A stretch of 64,000 nucleotides of DNA. Source: Thuidium tamariscinum. Its lineage: Eukaryota > Streptophyta > Bryopsida > Hypnales > Thuidiaceae. The notes beneath the pieces were generated by a model that saw only the letters and a list, made by a program, of their open reading frames with translations, searched no databases and was not told the DNA's origin. Positions 47,146-58,579 of this stretch are shown piece after piece. The stretch is from positions 27,792,347 through 27,856,346 of the forward strand of contig OX344753.2 of the NCBI GenBank assembly GCA_947034885.2. The letters are read 5' to 3'. Numbering within the stretch: the stretch's first letter is position 1; each line of letters opens with the position of its first letter. The translations under genes and the position numbers were made by a program.

Positions 47146-48236
47146 TTTTTAATTTGAAATAAAGGATTTAGGCAATCAAAAAAATGTAGAAAAATCCCCA
47201 AGAGTTCAATGATTCTAAAAATTTCCACATAGGTGTTTCTTATCATCTTAAACATACATAAAAAATCTTGAAAAATTTCACACATCCAATCAAAAGTTGT
47301 GCCTAATTTTGTCAACTGTGACTAATGTGACTAATACCCCACAAGGGCATTAGTCACATTAGTCACAATTTGCCAAATCTCCCTAATTACATGCCTTCTC
47401 CAATTTGGAATTGTCCCAAAACTTCCCAACCCTTGGAAAAGGTTCCAAAAAATCACTTCATGAAAAAAAATTGGAAAAATAAGAGCCCAACCATTTTCAA
47501 TTTGAAATAAAGGGTTTAGGCAATCAAAAAATTGTAGAAAAATCCCAAAGTGTCCAATGATTCTAAAAAATTCCACATAGTTGCTTCTTACCATCTTAAG
47601 CATACGTAAAAAATTTTGCAAAATTTCACACATCCAATCAAAATTTGTGCCTAATTTTGTCAATTGTGACTAATGTGACTAATACCCCCCAAGGGCATTA
47701 GTCACATTAGTCACAATTTGCCCAAATCTCCCTAATTACGTGCCTTCTCCAATTTTGAATTGTCCCAAAACTTACCAATACTTGGAAAAGGTCCCAACAA
47801 AGCACTTCATGAAAAAAAATTGGGAAAATAAAAGCCCAACTATTTTCAATTTGAAATAATGAGTTAAATCAATAAAACAATTGTAGAAAAATACCCAAGT
47901 ATCCAATGATCCTAGAAACTTCCACATAGTTGCTTCTTCCCATTTTAAACATATATAGAAAGTCTTGAAAGTTTTTACAAACCCAATCATAAGTTGCGCC
48001 CAACTTAATGAATTGTGACTAATACCCTTTGAGGGCATTAGTCACATTAGTCACAGTTGACAAAATTAGGCACAAATTTTGATTGGATGTGTGAAATTTT
48101 GCAAATTTTTTTACGTGTGCTTAAGATGGTAAGAAGCAACTATGTGGAAGTTTCTAGGATCATTGGATACTTGGGTATTTTTCTACAATTGTTTTATTGA
48201 TTTAACTCATTATTTCAAATTGAAAATAGTTGCAGG
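47146..48236. repeat. ~347 bp tandem repeat with palindromic GTGACTAAT core and terminal fold-back
   Basis: Three units at a spacing of about 347 bases, each containing 'gtgactaatgtgactaataccc' followed at once by its complement 'gggcattagtcacattagtcac'. The last part (about 48050-48236) is an inverted copy of the third unit ('attttgattggatgtgtgaaattttgcaaa', 'aactatgtggaag'). No ORF of note, and the unit is too long for a CRISPR-type array. Confidence 0.65.
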
Positions 48237-49063
48237 GTTGCTAGTAGGCGAGCAGGGGAGCAGGAGCCTATGAGCCTGTGAGCCTGTGAGCGGGAAATTT
48301 ATTTTGAAAAAAATTTGAGTTGACCACCTATGATCGTGGATTTTAGGGTAACAAAAATTAGAGTTTAGTACCTATAATCGTGGACTTTCAACGTTTAGGC
48401 GACGAAGAAGATATAATGTCTATTTCAAAGATGTGACTACAGAAGTCACTTTTTGTTTTCTTCTTCATTTTCTCTTTGCATACACCTATGATCATGGACA
48501 TTGTATACACAAGAGTAGGGATATAAAATCTAATTGTGAGAATCAAAGCACTTAGGTTTATATTGTCGATTAGCTTTAATTTAGAATATTAAATCTTCTT
48601 TATATAGAGATAAATTAAGGAATGTGAAGGCAAAATGAAAACAGCAAAGAACATCTCAAAAATACCCAAACCTTGAAATCACAGAAGGCATTGGAAATAC
48701 TCTAATTTGATGCATCTCATTCACTAAATAAGTCAATCTAGGTGTTGTTGAAAGAAGATTGATTTTGAGATGTATAATGAAGAGAAAGAATTGGATGGTC
48801 AATATGTAAGGGTTTGTCGGATCCGACGGAATTGTACGTGTTGCCTTCTTGCCTCAAAATTTTATTTTATTTTTTTTGTTGGTGTAGGTTTTGGGAGAAC
48901 TAGCAAGAGCCATTGCCTTAGATGTTTTCAAAACAAAAATCAAATAAATAGAAAGAGAAATTTGAGACTTCCAGATGTAGCCATAAAACACACAAATCCA
49001 ATCCAAATCCAATCCAAATAATACACAATAGTAAGATTCAAAAGATTAGTCAATCTCAAGAAT
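48237..49063. other. Spacer: short direct repeats and the gene 3' flank
   Basis: Starts with 'gagcctgtgagcctgtgagcggg', then three loose copies of 'acctat(g/a)atc(g/a)tgga' (48330-48500). Contains a GTCGGATCCGAC palindrome at 48816-48827. Otherwise it is the likely 3' flank of the minus-strand gene that follows. Confidence 0.4.
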
Positions 49064-52000
49064 CTAAGTGGTTGTGGACTCAGTCACTGAATCTGACCCT
49101 GTAGAGGACTCTGAGGACTCCCGTCCCTCAGATGCAGAAGCATCTATAAACTGTAAGACATTGAGGGCGTAAGTGTCTTTGCGTCGTTTTGATTTGGAAC
49201 AACCAAAATTTGCAAAGGCACTTGCCATCTGCTCTGCATACGGTGGTAGCTTGAAAGGCTTCTCTGGACTAACGACAAGCCTTTGATTTTGTTCCATGAC
49301 CTCTTTCAAGATCAATCTACAACCTCTGCAAAAATTGAAGACATTATATTAGTCTTTGCAAATGTGATATGAAGAAAAATAATAAAGAATGAAAGAAGTT
49401 TCCACTTACTTACTGGATTTTCCCTTGCGAACGAACTTGCGAGGCACAATAGGCGCGTCTTGCACATCCACTGTCAAGTCCACTGTTGTCTCGGGGGTTG
49501 GAGCCACTGCCGTTAAGGGTAATGACTTCTTCATGGGCTTCAAAATGGCATTGAAAACATCTTTGTCCCCCTCAAAAGCTAGAATGTTGCGGCCAGTTCC
49601 TCTACAAGCCAAAATGCAAGCACCTAGGGTATTCATGTAAAAAAAATGTGTTAGAGAGGTGACAAAATTGTTACAATGACATAGAAGTGTGAAATATTCA
49701 AACTGAAGACAAACCTGTGGATGCCGTGCAGTCCACAATGACATCGCCTTCATTGCTTGTGGCTTCAAGGAGGAGGGTAAAGAACCTCGGATCTTTTTCA
49801 CGTGGGCCTCTCCATGGCTTCTTCCCATTCATGGAGATGTCATCTGCATGCATGTAATTCATGAGCATGTCATCATTCTCGACATCCACCCCAGCCTTCT
49901 TCATCATCTCAGTATGCTTGAAAACAAATTTGGATTTGTCTTTTGCTTTGAGGTCCTTGACAAGGAGAGTGACTCCAAACTTCTGTGTCTGTACTCTGTA
50001 ACACATATGATACAAGAACATTAGAGATCAATGAACAAAATTTTAAAAGAAAATAGGTGACAAAAACTAAAGCATCTGTGTTGAAATTACCGTCTTTCTG
50101 GTGTCCGTTGGCGAGGTGAGATGCATGCGGTTCATGCCTAGCTAATCTTTCTTCTTCTTGAAGTCAAATGCTTCGCAAACTCCTGCTAGATCTTCCCTGG
50201 ATGCAATGCTGAAGGAGTGAAACACAATGATGCATCCATCATTGTGCAGATGCTCTACTGCAAAGGTGCATGCGGATTGCAAAGCATTAGCTTCTAAATC
50301 CGCATTCCAATTTGGCACCTCCTTTGATGTAAGAGAAATGCCTGGCACAGGCAAGTTCTCTGGACAGTCAATAAAGATGACATCAACACCAACCTTGGAA
50401 TTTGCCACACCTTCAAACATGCGAGTTTTGCCCACTGCCATCTGCAAAAGCACATTTCAATATAATTGCAATATATTAGTATTGCATACTTTTCTACCTT
50501 TCAAAGCAGATTCATAATATTTAGTATAACATTAGGAATTTTAGGGTCACTTCAATAAAAGTCTGAGCTAAAAAAGAAATTACATTTGTCAATATGTTCA
50601 ACTATTTCTAGAGAAAACAAAGCCATATGAATGTAGGTAATGTTGAGTAGGAAAATACAAGACAAAATATCGGTTTAGGTGATTCCGTTGGATCCAATGG
50701 AATTGTAAATTCTGCCTTGTTGTCTTACTAATTTTTTCAAATACAAAAATTCTTCAATACAAAATATAATTGTGGAGCAGAGATAAATTTTTCTTCAATG
50801 TTTCATTATAGCAACTTTGGTACATAGCATTCATATCATTGACAATAAGTAAAATAAATTCTAGCAAAGATGTTCGAAGAGATCACCTTAGCCAAGTACT
50901 TCAAGACCTCGTCATAGGCACCCTGTCTTTTGTCCTCCATATCCATGGCGATGTCTTCAATGCAAATATTAAGGATTAAATCCTCAGTCTCTTGCACATC
51001 ATCATCGGAGAGGACCATGGCTTGTGTCACTCGTGAAATGACATCTTCAGTGAGCTGTGAGATGGTGACTTTCCTTGGTACTCCGCCTTGTGTTTGATCC
51101 ACAGTGGAGGAAGCTAAGACTTGCCCTTTCTCTTCCACTTTCTTCTTTCCCTTGGCCTTAGTCTTTTCTTCCTTCTCCTTCCGGCTTCTTTCTCCGCCTT
51201 CTCGGCCTCTTTCTCCGCCTTCTTTGCTGATTTCTCCGCTTGCTTTTTCTCTTTGGCCTCTACGATGAGTTGATTCTTCACTTCTTTCTTTTGGTCTAGT
51301 GCATCCCTCTTGTTGATGGCCCTCTTCCTGGCATCATCATCCATGCCGATGAACTCGTCAACATCCTCCAAATCTACTACCCCCTTGCCCTCCAATGATG
51401 CCCTGAGCTAAACCTCTGAATTATGGGTGAACTCCAGTGTGCAGTCCAAGTACCAACCCGCACCAGAGAGATGAGCAGTAGTGTAGGTGCGCAATTGATG
51501 TGGGCTGAACATGCATGAACTTGAGTTGCGGTCGAGGAAGCGTGGAAGGAATTGAGGGAGATCCAGTTTTGCAATGGCCCCCTTTGCTTCAAGCTCTAAC
51601 TGGAAGTACCTGTAAATCAATCATAATGAGTTATATGGAGCATTGTTCAATCTCAAAATGAAAGAGTAGGAGCAAAATATATCATAGAAGTTGTAAATTG
51701 CAGTCCTTTGAAGGGTGGAAAAGTAGCCAAGACAATACAAATTCAAGATTTATAATGAAGTAGAAGATGCTATAGAATTTCTATAATTACAAAGTATACA
51801 ATGATACCACCAAATTCCAAGTAGTAAAGAAAATGACATACCGATAAAGGACTCTGCGCACCACAGCGTTAGAGCCTTCGTGAGATGAAAATGTTTGGCC
51901 CTTCTTGAAGTACTTCGAGCCCTTGAAGTAATTCATGAAGCCATGTTCCCAAATCTTCTGCCTCCATCCTTCAATGTACTCTGGTAGCCGCTCTGGTTCC

Positions 52001-53965
52001 GGTTTTACGTTGTAGTCGATGGAAAGGTTGTCTTCCTTTACGATTTTGTCGAAGAACTCCACGACAGCATCTTCTATCTGAAAAATGGGATATAGTCAAA
52101 AAGTTCAGTTGTATTACCAAATATTTTAATGAAATCAACTACCAAGTGTTTTATTATTGAATGAAAGGAATTAGGTTGTGCAAACTTCTAGAATATAAAG
52201 TACCTATAATATTTACGAAAATATATTCTCACTAATAATTTGAGAAACTCATAAACCATTACTACTTAATTATTTATTTTTTGTTTATTTATTTTGAAGT
52301 CATCATAGAGGATCAGGAAATCCCCTAATGCCAAAAGCACTCTTGAAAAGATATTGAACACTTACCCCAGCGTACCAAGTGCACTTCACCAGAAATTGAG
52401 GAAGTAAGAGTTCGGAGACAGGTTTTGGTGGCAACTTCCTTGATTCGCGTGAAAGAGTAGAAGAGTTCCACCATTGAAGTATCTTTGTCTTGTGCTTTGC
52501 AGTCATCTTGCAGGTGGAGACCAACTGGAGCTTCTCCAAAGTCATTTCAGGCACCTCGTAATTGCCCCAATGCTTTTCCACCTACAATAAGACTTCAGTT
52601 AGTTTTTCAATATGGATTTGAACTATCTTTTGAACAAATGAAGTGAAGTTGGTGACTAATTATTGAATTGTACCTCTTTGAGGAAGTCCTCTCTGTTTGC
52701 TGGGTTGGCCACCGCTAGCAATTTAAACATCTTCACCATGGCCGCCTTTGTTCGTTCCCTTGCTCCCAACCTCATTGCTTCGACTGCCTGTAGTGGTACA
52801 CTTCCAATCTCTTGTGTAGCCTCCATGTACCTTCTTACTGTTGCATCTGCAGCTTGTGAAATTTCTTGCTGCACAAAAAACCCAATTAGGTGTGAAGTGA
52901 ATATGGACAATGAATATTTTTTAAAATAAAAATATATTTATCAAAAACAAATTGAAGGAGCTTACCCGGAAGATGAAAGATGTGAAGACCTCGAGTTGAA
53001 TTGAATACCATTTCTTAGTGACCTTGTTCTCAAGGCACCTCTTCCTCTCTGCAGGCCTAAGTAAGGTTGCAAACTTTGCTATGGGTAGCATTCCGTACTT
53101 CTGAATTTGGTACAAGGTGTGTACCAAGTTCGTCTTCATGTGGGAGTCTTCTACAGACCTGCAAACCATTCAATGCGATATAAGCCAAAGATCTAAACTA
53201 CCTCTAAGCAAGTGCAGCATTCTAATTGAATATTTCTGTGAAAAATAAAAACAGTTGGAAAGAAAGAACTTACTTGTTTACGTCATGCATGACTTGCATG
53301 ACAAGTTCATTGCGCCCTCTCGTATCCAACATAATAGAGTCCACACTGCAGTGTTTGTTTGAGTGCTTGGAAATGTAATTCATCCAAGCAACTCGTCTGT
53401 GGTTCCCATCGCAAATGAAGATCTTCAAGTTCTTCAAGAACTGAAGCTCTGGCTTGGACTCGAACTTCTGTTTGAAGACTTCATTCTTCTCCTTCCAAAT
53501 GGGGTCCCAACTGTCCATCTCTTGTTGGGTGAACTCTTCAGTGTTCCCATCTTCGTTTGTAGCTGACACATAGAATACCGCAGCTCCATCTTGGTATCCT
53601 CTTGCTGCAAACCCTTGTTCAAGCTTTGCGATATCAGATGCCAATGCCGGTCTGACCATTGGCATTACCACAAGTCTGCACAACGGAATATGCATACGAA
53701 ATACCTCCTCGGGCTTCATCCGAAGTTGTCCCAAAAGCTTCACAACATCACCTTTTTGAATGTGCCGGAGTTCTTTTTCTGACATCACCTTCTCCTCCTC
53801 ACGGTCTTGAATGACAATCTCCATGTCCTCCTCATCTTCCTCTCCCTCTCCTTTTCCTTCTCCTATTCCTTCTCCTTGTTCAATCTCGGGCTGTTTTGAG
53901 ATTTGAGAGTTTGGAATTCCGAAGATGGTTTCCTCTTCCACGGTTTTGGTAGGGGAGATGTCCAT
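49064..53965 (-). CDS. ParB-like / N4-N6 DNA methyltransferase fusion gene, ten exons
   Basis: Exons, all with GT-AG borders on the minus strand: 53965-53274, 53158-52966, 52868-52674, 52581-52366, 52077-51842, 51609-50887, 50441-50091, 49988(or 49995)-49715, 49623-49410, 49325-49064. Junction phases agree except for one slip inside exon 6. The conceptual product is about 1,120 aa: an acidic N-terminus, a ParB/sulfiredoxin-like domain (about residues 90-230), a mid region of unknown fold, a Lys/Glu-rich linker, and a C-terminal beta-order DNA methylase. The start ATG (MDISPTKTVEEETIFGIPNS) is the first in the frame, about 220 bases after the stop of the neighbour. Exon 6 has an in-frame TAG (51408-51410) and a one-base phase slip near 51190; exon 7 has a TAG (50142-50144). 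The copy may be decaying, or the assembly may be imperfect. The domain calls are strong; activity is not shown. Confidence 0.75.
49410..50441 (-). other. Exons 7-9: permuted (beta-order) N4/N6 DNA methyltransferase domain
   Basis: Motif IV region comes first: GVDVIFIDCPENLPVPG, where active enzymes have (D/S/N)PP(Y/F/W) and this copy has DCPE. It is followed by ALQSACTFAVEHLHNDGCII (the 'lk.gG.l.v' strand). The SAM-binding side follows: KKPWRGPREKDPRFFTLLL then EGDVIVDCTASTGG, CRGTGRNILAFEGDKD. This matches 'kP..ll..li..t..gd.VlDpf.GsG...a....R...g.E.d'. Order IV before I is the beta class of bacterial DNA methyltransferases. Both catalytic signatures are altered, so the domain may have lost or changed its activity. 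Confidence 0.7.
50887..51609 (-). other. Exon 6: linker with coiled, Lys/Glu-rich segment
   Basis: Starts YFQLELEAKGAIAKLDLPQF, includes a Cys/His-poor folded-looking part, an in-frame TAG at 51408-51410, then an acidic part (VVDLEDVDEFIGMDDDARKR). A charged repeat (KKQAEKSAKKAEKEAEKAEK) follows, probably helical. The reading frame shifts near 51190 and resumes as EEKGQVLASSTVDQTQGG. It separates the ParB-like and methylase parts. Confidence 0.55.
53274..53965 (-). other. Exon 1: ParB/sulfiredoxin-like domain
   Basis: Family pattern seen in order: IPLCRLVVMPMVRPALASDI (the strand-helix start, where ParB has a 'np..R' region), then IAKLEQGFAARGYQDGAAVF (ParB 'l..si...G..qp..v'), then IFICDGNHRRVAWMNYI, which matches the ParB signature 'i.dG.hR..A'. 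In bacteria and phages this fold binds DNA and CTP or has nuclease activity, and it is often fused to adenine or cytosine methylases. Here it is preceded by a Glu-rich segment (EGIGEGKGEGEEDEEDMEIV). Binding or catalytic ability is inference. Confidence 0.7.
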
Positions 53966-55202
53966 CTAGGAGTTCAAATTTCAGTGTAAAAAATTCAATA
54001 TTCACAGTAAACAAGAGCAATAGAAATTGCAGTTAAGAAGTTGGTACATTTAAAAGAAAATGCTTTACTTCAAGGGAAAAATCGTACTTGCAAAGGGAGG
54101 TTCAAGCACATTCAAAACACTAAAGTAACCTCAGTGAGGGAAGACCAAGGTATGCCGTTTGCTACTTTTATGATAACAAATCCAACTAATCTATGATCTG
54201 CACATCATCATCCTCATCAGATTCTGAGCTAAGGATGATAACTTCATCAGACTGAAATAAGTCCATGTTCACCACACTCTCCCCTGTATACAAGTCAAAA
54301 AACTCAACACTACTAGAATTTGAAAGCTCCATGTCAGAAGGGCAGTCCATCTCAGAACTGAAAGATGAGAACCACGGACCACCACCCCTATTTCCACTGA
54401 GTACACTTGTTTCAAATGCATCAACAGCTCGCTCTGCAGCATCCATGACGTCATCGAAACTCACCAAGTTTTCATCCACATTGCCTTGGTGCGTGGAGAG
54501 GGTTGCAACAGGTTGTGGAGATTTCTGGGGCTCTGAGGATCCACCAAGGCACCAACTTCCATAGAAAGAGCACTTTGCACTTCAGGACCTTGATTCTTTG
54601 TGGATGAAACCTTCTGTCGTTTGCCCCTTCCTTGGCCACTCTAGACAATGTAGTGCAACAATTTACAATCAATCTTAAAGTCATAATATCATGCAAATTA
54701 AATTTGGCCATTATCCAAATGTATATTATGTCATGAAATTCAAAATAAATAGATTTGATGTTATAGGTAGTACCACAATGATTAAGCTATTTCAATCTTA
54801 AGAAAATTAGGACACTTCTTCAAAAAATTGAATGGATGAGGAATGGCATACTTGTTGCTGCAATTGATCACTGCCTTTAGCAACGCTGGTACCTCCAGTA
54901 GTGGCCTAATCCAAAAGTAATCAAGATCAGAACCTATAGAAAATAGGATTGAAAGATGAAAAGACTTTCAAAAAGTAAAGTAGAAAAATTTGAACTTCAA
55001 TTGAAGGCTTGTAACAAACAAGGCCAGGACTGAAAATATCAACGGCTATATGGAGCTCAAATGATAATAGACATCTATGAAAGGAAACATGGGAGATCGT
55101 GAGTTAAATGATAGAAATGAAGTAAATTGTACAGAAGACTAATTAAGTACTGCCAAAGTCAATTACCCTTGACCTGATTAATTGTGAGAAGAATGCAGAT
55201 TC

Positions 55203-55312
55203 AAAAAAATGGTGAGAATCTGGGGTACCACGAGCTGAGTCAGAAAACCAAGTCGGATCAGACTTGGTTTTCTGACTCAGCTCGTGGTACCCCAGATTCT
55301 CACCATTTTTTT
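55203..55312. repeat. Perfect 52-bp-arm hairpin around GTCGGATCAGAC
   Basis: The arm 'atggtgagaatctggggtac' to 'aaaaccaagtc' is mirrored without mismatch after a 6-base centre. It lies in the first visible intron of the split gene. Shares GGGGTACCACGAG and the central GTCGGATC-GAC with hairpins at 62688 and 62985. Could be a very young fold-back MITE or a small-RNA precursor. Confidence 0.75.
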
Positions 55313-56525
55313 GTCAATGAACGCAAATTTTTTCAAGAAGTGTATACAAATCTTACCATTTGCTCGCTTTCATCAATAACTTCAGAGGTAAGTGGTGAAG
55401 ACAGTTAGTTTTTTGCAAATATTTGAAACTCATTGCGAAATCAATGTCCCCGAATAGTGAGTTATCAACGAGAGTGCTAAGTGCAAACGTCAGCAACAAA
55501 TCCTGATGCTTCAAGTTCTTGACGAAATCAAGTACAGTCAAGTCTACCCACTACAAAAGAAGAGGGGTATAAATGACTGTAGAGGGATGACTCAGAAATG
55601 ACTAAATGTCCGGTTTGACTAAATAGTGACTAGTACCTTTGTAATTGCACCAACCCAGCTAAATTTACATAGTCCTAGTCATTTTTCAGTCATTTTTCAG
55701 TCATGAGTGTGACTAGAAGATGAAGACATGATAGAAAACGAAATTCATCTACATTTTTTCATTCAAATTGCCATCAATAAAAGCACAAAAGGAAGGGAAA
55801 AATCAGCATGGATGCTAGAGTCATTAATGAGTATGACATAGTTATTGATTGTAACTTAATTTCACTACTTCACGACTCAAAAATGACTAAAGGGTTACAA
55901 AAAGGCTAAATTTTCATATTTTAAGCCAAGGATGAGCAGGGCAGCTTGCTGACGTGGATGGAAATTGTTCTAAGACTACTAGAATGTGACTGCGCTTTAC
56001 TACTATGTGACTTTAAAATGACTGCCAAGTCTTTTGTAGGGTCATCTTGTAATTTTTTGCTCTAAAAATGGGCACGATATGACAAACATTGTAGAGCTGA
56101 AAATAATTTAACAACCCTATTTTATACAAGAAAAAATGGTCTAATTTATTTTTCAAGTCTAAAAATAATTCTTTATTGAAAGTTCATTTTTCTTCATTAT
56201 TGATGCAATGGTCATTGTGAGCGCTCCTAACTCCACCCTCGAGCTAAGAGTTTTTCACACGGGTCTTGTGTCTAATTGAGTTTTCTTTCTAATTGGGTGA
56301 AAAAGAAAGCCTTCTAAGCAATGAACTCTTTTAGTCACGTTTTAAAGTGTCCTTTAATCTAAGTTGGGGTTGTAAATTTATCTATTCTATTCTAAAAGTC
56401 AACCAAACAATCCTACTCTACTCTATTCTGGCAATTGATATTTCCTAAATCTAATTCCAAGCATTTGGCAAAAAGAAGCTTAATAGTAAAACAATGAGAA
56501 TGAAAATCAAATGTGAGCGGTTTAC

Positions 56526-56621
56526 CTCTTTTGCGTAAATCTCCATAGTCCCGTCGTCGAACATCATCATGTGCAAATACTCTCCCACAACCTCGCCATC
56601 GAAATCATCCCGACTCTCCAT
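56526..56621 (-). CDS. LTR-embedded conserved short exon, copy C
   Basis: Exactly 96 nt like copies A and B, beginning MESRDDFDGEVVGEY and ending MEIYAKE before a GTAAAC donor-like site. Preceded by ATG-GAT-TAG. One amino-acid difference from copy B against eight silent differences. Confidence 0.45.
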
Positions 56622-58571
56622 CTAATCCATAATAATTCTCACGGTTGTTGGTCAATTAATTTTATCCTGCTTAAAAAGAACTAAATGTTATGTAGTGTTA
56701 ATTGAATTGCGTAATTCCGATAATTCCTAAGTTCCCGGTAATTAGGAAATACTGCAATTTAATTAGTCTACCAAAATTGTTAAGGTTCTAAAGAATTCAA
56801 TGGAAATCTAATAATTCACTATTTGTTGTTTTAGTTTTTTTATTTAATCCTAAAATTAAAATCCCAATTGCATTTAAAATAATTTGGATGGAAATTCCCT
56901 TCAAATCTTTTCAAATCCAATTGATTTTCGAAATTGTTTTAATTCTAACGAAATTAGTTGTCAATTTGTTTGTTTCCCTTTTGGCCTATTAGAATATTTT
57001 AATAAAAAAAACTATCATCAAATCTTTTCAAATCTAATTAATTTTAAATTTGCATTAGTTTGTAAGAAAATTAGTTGTCAATTTGTTTGTTTCCCTTTTG
57101 GCCTATTAGAATATTTTAATAAAAAAAACTATCATCAAATCTTTTCAAATCTAATTAATTTTAAATTTGCATTAGTTTGTAAGGAAATTAGTTGTCAATT
57201 TGTTGGTTTCCTTTTTGGCTTATTAGGCCTAATAAAACAAAACCAACAAAATCCAAACCTTCTAAGAATCTAATTAAGAACTACCGACCAAAGAATGTAG
57301 AACATACTCCCTAGAATAAATGCCAATTCAATAGTAAGATTCTAAAACAATTAGTTTTAAAAGGGTGTGGGGTCAATGTTGAGAATAAAGAATTAGTTTT
57401 CAATAGTAAGATTCTTAAGAAATTGATTTTTTAATGGGTAATCCTTCACAAATCCTTCCTCAACCTTCTTTCTTCCATCCTTGCGCTCTCATTTCATTCT
57501 AATGCTTCGTTGCGAGTTTTGTAGAGAGTTTTGGCTATGGCGGTTGAGAGATGCTTATGAAGGTGATGAGGATTTTTTGATACCCCAAGAATAGATTTTT
57601 ATCAAAATTTGACAAAATGGTTTGTGGCTCCAACTGCCAAACCAACTTGATTTTGGAAAAAATCAATTTTTGTGAGTATTGACACTTACTGTCTGCCTGG
57701 CTCCGAACTGGCTTACTGCCTGGCTCCGAACTGCTACTGCCTGGCTCCGAACTGCTGCTGCCTGGCTCCGAACTGGCCGCCCCTTCCCCCACGTGGCGAG
57801 GCGCGGTTGGGGGACCCCTTCCCGCTTGCCCCGTCACCCCTACCTCCGAACTGGCTGCTGCCTAGCTCTCCGAACTGGCTTCTGCCTAGGCTCCGAACTG
57901 GCTTGCTGCTTGGGCTCTCCGAACTGGCTTGCTTGCCTAATTCTTTGGCTTATAAAGGTGGGTTAGGCTTCCCTTATTTTCTAATTTTTGTCAAATAATG
58001 GGGATATTTGATGAAATTATGCCACCCACTTAGTGGGTAAAGGAAAGTGCTTAGTTCAATGGGAGTTTAACGCAATGGATGTTTAACCTTAATTGTACAA
58101 GGTTTTACACTTTAATAATTCCTAGTTCTCAGAGGGTCAAAGCTTCGCCGTATCTTGTTGGTTTCGTAACACGTAGTCCGTCAATGGTATTTTGGGAATT
58201 TTATTCGCAAAAGGAGGTACACATGACAGTGTTTAACCGAACTTTCATTTTAAATTCTCAAAATTTCTTAGTATTTCAAAATCTTGCTGCCAAAGGAAGT
58301 ACACATGACAGTGTTTAAACCGAACTTTGGTGCTTAATGTTGAAATTTCACACACGTTATCCAAGCGAAATGTTGATGCTAAGTTCCAAGTGCCAAGTGA
58401 GAAATGAAAGAAAGATAGTTGAAGGGGCCCTAAGCCTTCACAACTTCAAAACAATACAAAACTTGGCCAAAGTCTTTTGGTCCAAGTGGTGCTCCAACTA
58501 TGTTGGTAGCACGTGGAAAGAACAAAGTGTCGGTATCAGAAATGAGGGTACTGGCAACCTCGAGGGGGGCC

Positions 58572-58579
58572 CTTATATA
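58572..58579 (-). promoter_or_regulatory. TATA box of solo LTR copy C
   Basis: Reads TATATAAG on the minus strand, 1,564 bases from the LTR start at 60143, the same offset as in copy B. Confidence 0.6.

Noticed and set aside
47300-48060. Regular repeats resembling a CRISPR array
   Set aside because: The unit is about 347 bp with no short spacers, and the setting is a eukaryotic repeat; it is a fold-back tandem repeat.
48816-48827. GTCGGATCCGAC (contains a BamHI site) as a cloning or linker artefact
   Set aside because: It recurs in natural hairpins with diverged shoulders and arms, which an artefact would not produce.
57679-57998. Leu/Trp-rich frames at the GC-rich part of LTR copy C
   Set aside because: They translate a short repeat ('ctggctccgaactg') that is replaced by other repeats in copies A and B, so there is no conserved protein.
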